DNA from: Candidatus Woesearchaeota archaeon
GTDB taxonomy: Archaea; Nanobdellota; Nanobdellia; SCGC-AAA011-G17; ARS1403
Length of the DNA stretch: 53,236 nucleotides
Assembly: GCA_016188065.1 (NCBI GenBank)
Contig: JACPIN010000004.1
Span: 1-53,236, forward strand
Direction: 5' to 3'
The notes under the pieces were generated by a model. That model searched no databases. It saw only the letters and a list, made by a program, of their open reading frames with translations, and was not told the origin of the DNA. Each line of letters starts with the position of its first letter. Positions within the stretch are counted from its first letter, which is position 1. Made by a program: the position numbers and the translations under genes. Positions 50,131 to 53,236 of this stretch are shown piece after piece.

Positions 50131-50511
50131 TTATCTTACCGAGACTGCAGCACTTGATTTGGTTGCACCAATCCCTGGCGCTGAGTGCTTGACGCTTTTT
50201 CTTGTTAGTACAAATTCGCCTACATAGTGCCCCAACATGTCTGCTTCTATCCTTATCGGAACAAATTCTTTTCCATTGTATATGAGAATATTTTTCCCAA
50301 CCATTTCAGGAAGGATAATCGTATTTCTCAAATGCGTCTTGACCGGCTTTTGAGAGATTTTTAGCTTCTGCAGCAATTTTTTCTGTTCTGGCTTTATCCC
50401 TCTGGCTAATGACCTTCTTTGCCTTGAAGGGAGCAATTTCGCAAATTCTTTGATGTCCAGGGTCTTGAGCTCTTCCAAAGACTTTCCGCTAAAAATAAAT
50501 TCCTGAATCAT
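50131..50511 (-). CDS. rps19: 30S ribosomal protein uS19
   Basis: 126 aa. LLPSRQRRSLARGIKPEQKK, VKTHLRNTIILPEMVGKNIL, GKEFVPIRIEADMLGHYVGE and FVLTRKSVKHSAPGIGATKS. In the 30S head near tRNA. Overlaps uL2 by 4 nt. Confidence 0.96.
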   Translation of the reverse strand: MIQEFIFSGKSLEELKTLDIKEFAKLLPSRQRRSLARGIKPEQKKLLQKLKISQKPVKTHLRNTIILPEMVGKNILIYNGKEFVPIRIEADMLGHYVGEFVLTRKSVKHSAPGIGATKSSAAVSVR

Positions 50512-51242
50512 TTTTTCCTACCTGTGCGCTTTGGCCTTAACATCCCGACCCTTCTTCCTGGAGGTGCATTTTTAGGAGCTATGCTCGAGCTTCTTCCTCC
50601 GAAGGTAGGTCCTCCTCTTCCAGAACCAAATGGATGATCTGTTGCATTCATAGCGCCTGCTGCTGTCCTTGGATATAATTTACTGCGAGCTTTCATCTTA
50701 AAGTATGAGTTTCCTGCCTTGAACATCGGCTTTTCTTTTCTGCCTGAGCCTGCTATCGTTCCGATTGTGGCCCGGCATTCAGGATTAAAATCTTTTCTTT
50801 TTTGCGACGGCAATTTGACGACAATTTTATTGCCAATCTTGGAAATTATTCTTGCAAAAATTCCTGACGCCCTTACGAATTTTCCAAGGTCACCTGGCTG
50901 GTCCTCTATATTATATATTTGAGCCCCTTCAGGAATATTTTTGAGAGGCAATGTATTCCCTGGCTTAACAACTGCCAGTGTTCCGGATGAGATTTCCTGG
51001 TTTACAATCAAGCCTTCTGGAGCAATAATATAACTTACTTTATCGTCATCATATTTTATCCTTGCGAGCGGAGCATAATGGCCAGGACATTTTATTATAT
51101 CTTTTACTATTCCTGATACAACACCATTTTTTTCACGATCATCTAACTGGCGATGAGCTGGCTTTGCAACAAACCTGTGGCCTGGAGACCGATATGTTAA
51201 ACTTCCATGCCCTCTTGCCTGCTGTATTATTCGTTTTCCCAT
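50508..51242 (-). CDS. rpl2: 50S ribosomal protein uL2
   Basis: 244 aa. GKRIIQQARGHGSLTYRSPG, VKDIIKCPGHYAPLARIKYD and the catalytic-centre loop AGAMNATDHPFGSGRGGPTF. Supports peptidyl transfer and subunit joining. Starts 1 bp from uL23's stop. Confidence 0.97.
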   Translation of the reverse strand: MGKRIIQQARGHGSLTYRSPGHRFVAKPAHRQLDDREKNGVVSGIVKDIIKCPGHYAPLARIKYDDDKVSYIIAPEGLIVNQEISSGTLAVVKPGNTLPLKNIPEGAQIYNIEDQPGDLGKFVRASGIFARIISKIGNKIVVKLPSQKRKDFNPECRATIGTIAGSGRKEKPMFKAGNSYFKMKARSKLYPRTAAGAMNATDHPFGSGRGGPTFGGRSSSIAPKNAPPGRRVGMLRPKRTGRKK

Positions 51243-51243
51243 T

Positions 51244-51513
51244 TTACATCAATCCTAGTTGAGTTGCAATGTCTATTGCAGGAGTTTCATTTGATAATTT
51301 AATATAAGCTCGTTTTTCTCCCCTTGGAGTGTGGAATGTTGTAACTTTCACAACTTTGACTTTAAAAAGTTCTTCTATGGCTTTTTTTATTTCTGGCTTT
51401 TTAGATTTTAAATGAACTCGAAATAATAATTTGTTTTCTGTCTCCATGAGCTTGACAGCCTTTTCTGTAGTCAGAGGATTTCTAATCACTGCGTAATTAT
51501 CCATGTTTTTCAT
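51244..51513 (-). CDS. rpl23: 50S ribosomal protein uL23
   Basis: 89 aa. NPLTTEKAVKLMETENKLLF, KPEIKKAIEELFKVKVVKVT and RGEKRAYIKLSNETPAIDIA. Lies at the tunnel exit and binds SRP. Overlaps uL4 by 4 nt. Confidence 0.96.
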   Translation of the reverse strand: MKNMDNYAVIRNPLTTEKAVKLMETENKLLFRVHLKSKKPEIKKAIEELFKVKVVKVTTFHTPRGEKRAYIKLSNETPAIDIATQLGLM

Positions 51514-52349
51514 TTAGCCTTCTCTTCTTTTTTTACTTGATTATTTGTGAAAAGCTTTTCCTTTCCCATTTTAGTTATTGCGGTTTCAGACCATACAACT
51601 AATCTTCCTGGAATTGCACCTGGAGCTAAAACCTCTGCATTAAGATTCTCAACAAGAGAGGTCTCTATTCCCTGCAGATTTCTCGAAGCTTTTTCTAAAA
51701 AGCAGTGATCTGAAATGACAATCAAAGGACCACGTTTTATTTTGTATTTCCTGTTTCTTGTTTTTCCTTTTCCCGCCCTTATCCTCTTATCACTTATTCT
51801 TTCCAATTCATCTTTAAGACCTATTTTTAACAGCAAATCCTTTACCTGCTTTGTCTTGTTAAGAGATTCGAATTTAGATTCCACGACTATTGGAATGTGA
51901 TTGGGAACTTTATGCCTAACAGATACAAAGTCCTTGACTGCTGTTGCTGCTATTGCCGACCTTATAGACTTCCTTTTTTCCTTCTTGTTTATTTTTGCTG
52001 AAAATAATTTTTCTGGCTTTGGCGGATGCGCTTTTCTGCCTCCTTTCGTGCCTGGAGAAAATGCCCCCTCCCATCCAAATTGGCTGCCGCGCTTCCACAT
52101 GATTTTTCTTGACACTCTTGAAATTCCTTTTCCATAACTTCCACGATAATCTCTTCTTCTTTTTGATAATTTTGCAGAAGGCCTTTTTCCTGCCTCTTCA
52201 AATGCACCATATCTTTGCCTTGAGTTTTGCTGCAAGACAAGAACTGCACGCTTTATAAGATCCTGATTTATCTCTTCATCAAACTGCTCTGGCAAAGAAA
52301 TCGATTTTAATTCTGTTCCCTGGAGGCTGAATATTTTAGCTGTTGTCAT
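51510..52349 (-). CDS. rpl4: 50S ribosomal protein uL4
   Basis: 279 aa. LPEQFDEEINQDLIKRAVLV, GISRVSRKIMWKRGSQFGWE, then FSPGTKGGRKAHPPKPEKLF: the uL4 loop that lines the tunnel; the C-terminal fold has GKTRNRKYKIKRGPLIVISD. Complete, 4 bp after uL3. Confidence 0.96.
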   Translation of the reverse strand: MTTAKIFSLQGTELKSISLPEQFDEEINQDLIKRAVLVLQQNSRQRYGAFEEAGKRPSAKLSKRRRDYRGSYGKGISRVSRKIMWKRGSQFGWEGAFSPGTKGGRKAHPPKPEKLFSAKINKKEKRKSIRSAIAATAVKDFVSVRHKVPNHIPIVVESKFESLNKTKQVKDLLLKIGLKDELERISDKRIRAGKGKTRNRKYKIKRGPLIVISDHCFLEKASRNLQGIETSLVENLNAEVLAPGAIPGRLVVWSETAITKMGKEKLFTNNQVKKEEKAK

Positions 52350-52353
52350 TTTT

Positions 52354-53236
52354 TCACTGCATCTCTATCGTCGTTGGTTTTGATTTCTGCCTTGTTGGAT
52401 CTCTAAACCTTATCAGCCTTTTTCTAGATCCTGAGACGGATCCTTTCACTAAAATATAATCTGACTTGATTACGCCATAGCCATTGAATCCTGATTCTTG
52501 ATTTATTTCTGCCGGCTTTGAAGAAATTTTTAATAATAATTTGTTATAGTCTGTCCTTGTGTGAAAGCCCATCTGGCCTGCATGAGCTATCCTGTACATT
52601 GTGTGCTGCTGCTGCCTCCATGGACCTAAAGAACCTGGGCCCCTTTTTGTTTTCTCTGATTTTTTCTTTCTTAGGCTTACTCCGAATCTTTTTACCGGGC
52701 CCTGAAATCCTTTTCCTTTTGTTACAGCTTGAACGTCGATAAACTGCCCTTCTTTGAAAATATTCTTGACACTTATATCATTTTCAAGAACATTCTTTAG
52801 GAAGTCCTGCTTCGGATTTGAGATTTCAATTTCAAATATTTCCGGCTTCTTCTTTATTGACGTCAAACTTGGCTGCGTATACACTTGCAATGTCGCCCTG
52901 TCAAAATTTTCCGGAATTGCTTTTGCTGATTTTTTCTTTAGATTTATTTTTCTTGATAATTCTTTTTCCAGCTGCTGCGTCGTCGGAATATCGCTTATAA
53001 CTTTAAATCCGTAATCTGTTTGCTGATAAAAACGGAGAGAAAGAGGCTTTAAAGGTGGGCATTCTATAATCGTTGCCGGGACAGAGATGATCTGGCCTTT
53101 CGTCATTGAGTTTGTATTATCCCGTATACTTACTTGGGTCATGCCTGCTTTATATCCTGCAAATCCAAGCAATTTAGTTCCAGCTATTTCCGGCCAAGTT
53201 CTTGCACGAGGATAGATTCTCTTCGCCCGTTTTCTA
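52354..53236 (-). CDS. rpl3: 50S ribosomal protein uL3, 5' end outside window
   Basis: The frame is open to the window edge, reading RKRAKRIYPRARTWPEIAGT before KLLGFAGYKAGMTQVSIRD, so the true start is beyond 53236. FKEGQFIDVQAVTKGKGFQG, VKRFG, then RRQQHT-like GPWRQQQHTMYRIAHAGQMG are the uL3 core with the loop that reaches the peptidyl centre. First visible gene of the S10 operon; its promoter is not in the window. Confidence 0.95.
   Translation of the reverse strand, partial: RKRAKRIYPRARTWPEIAGTKLLGFAGYKAGMTQVSIRDNTNSMTKGQIISVPATIIECPPLKPLSLRFYQQTDYGFKVISDIPTTQQLEKELSRKINLKKKSAKAIPENFDRATLQVYTQPSLTSIKKKPEIFEIEISNPKQDFLKNVLENDISVKNIFKEGQFIDVQAVTKGKGFQGPVKRFGVSLRKKKSEKTKRGPGSLGPWRQQQHTMYRIAHAGQMGFHTRTDYNKLLLKISSKPAEINQESGFNGYGVIKSDYILVKGSVSGSRKRLIRFRDPTRQKSKPTTIEMQ

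Noticed and set aside
53116-53172. Internal TTG at 53172 as start of uL3
   Set aside because: The uL3 homology continues in frame to the window edge, so the true start lies outside.
1-53236. CRISPR arrays, insertion sequences, rRNA genes
   Set aside because: No regularly spaced repeats, no transposase and no rRNA-like conserved stretches were seen on either strand by eye.

Overview
The window is an AT-rich archaeal chromosome segment. Archaeal markers include eukaryote-type ribosomal proteins (eL39, eL31, eS19, eL19, eL32, eL34, eL14, eS4), aRF1, aIF6, prefoldin alpha, a Cbf5-type pseudouridine synthase with a PUA domain, class I LysRS, Hjc, a HerA-like ATPase and TTTATATA-type box A promoters placed about 25 bp before many start codons. 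Several proteins look like those of DPANN archaea of the Woesearchaeota/Pacearchaeota kind: a one-chain primase that joins a PriS-like core to a PriL-like iron-sulfur end, a shortened aRF1, a short NFACT-R protein, and no adk or cmk in the secY region. The lineage assignment is an inference; no rRNA gene is present to settle it.

Layout. 1-2.6 kb: a cut HicA-like toxin, then an RHH / MoxR-type ATPase / unknown-protein operon on the minus strand. 2.6-7 kb: a ferredoxin-DUF4346 protein, two glycosyltransferases (GT4, GT9), a lone B12-binding-like domain and a membrane protein. 7.3-13.8 kb, minus strand: SRP54, FtsY, ScpB, aRF1 and ValRS. 13.9-17.5 kb: small membrane proteins, tRNA-Phe(GAA), a broken LAGLIDADG endonuclease, a Yip1-like protein, a pilin-like protein and an NFACT-R protein. 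17.5-20.8 kb, plus strand: eS19, eL39, an unknown, eL31, a Nudix protein, a zinc-binding-like protein and cbf5. 20.8-28.6 kb: a HerA-like ATPase, membrane proteins, an HTH/PLD-like regulator, an MNT-HEPN toxin-antitoxin-like pair with a palindromic operator candidate, and LysRS. 28.7-37.9 kb: a kinase-like protein with a degenerate P-loop, a zinc-finger/NUMOD3/PD-(D/E)XK putative homing endonuclease next to hjc, two surface-anchored proteins, a COG2112-type kinase, the fused primase, and a small toxin-like ORF plus DUF2283. 37.9-53.2 kb: one nearly gapless minus-strand S10/spc ribosomal superoperon from uL3 (cut by the window edge) through SecY and a DUF106/EMC3-type insertase to eL34, eL14, aIF6 and prefoldin alpha.

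Most striking observation: cbf5 is interrupted by exactly 15 nt (20039-20053) containing an in-frame stop. The flanks fold into a textbook archaeal bulge-helix-bulge: 5-bp outer helix, 4-bp central helix and two 3-nt bulges. Cutting after the second base of each bulge restores the catalytic GTLDP motif, with the Asp codon itself split by the intron. This looks like a tiny protein-coding intron removed by the tRNA-splicing endonuclease.

Functionally the window is dominated by protein synthesis and export (ribosome, initiation, termination, two aminoacyl-tRNA synthetases, SRP, FtsY, SecY, EMC3-like insertase). Replication and repair genes (primase, HerA-like, Hjc, ScpB), cell-surface genes and selfish or defence-like small elements lie between these blocks.
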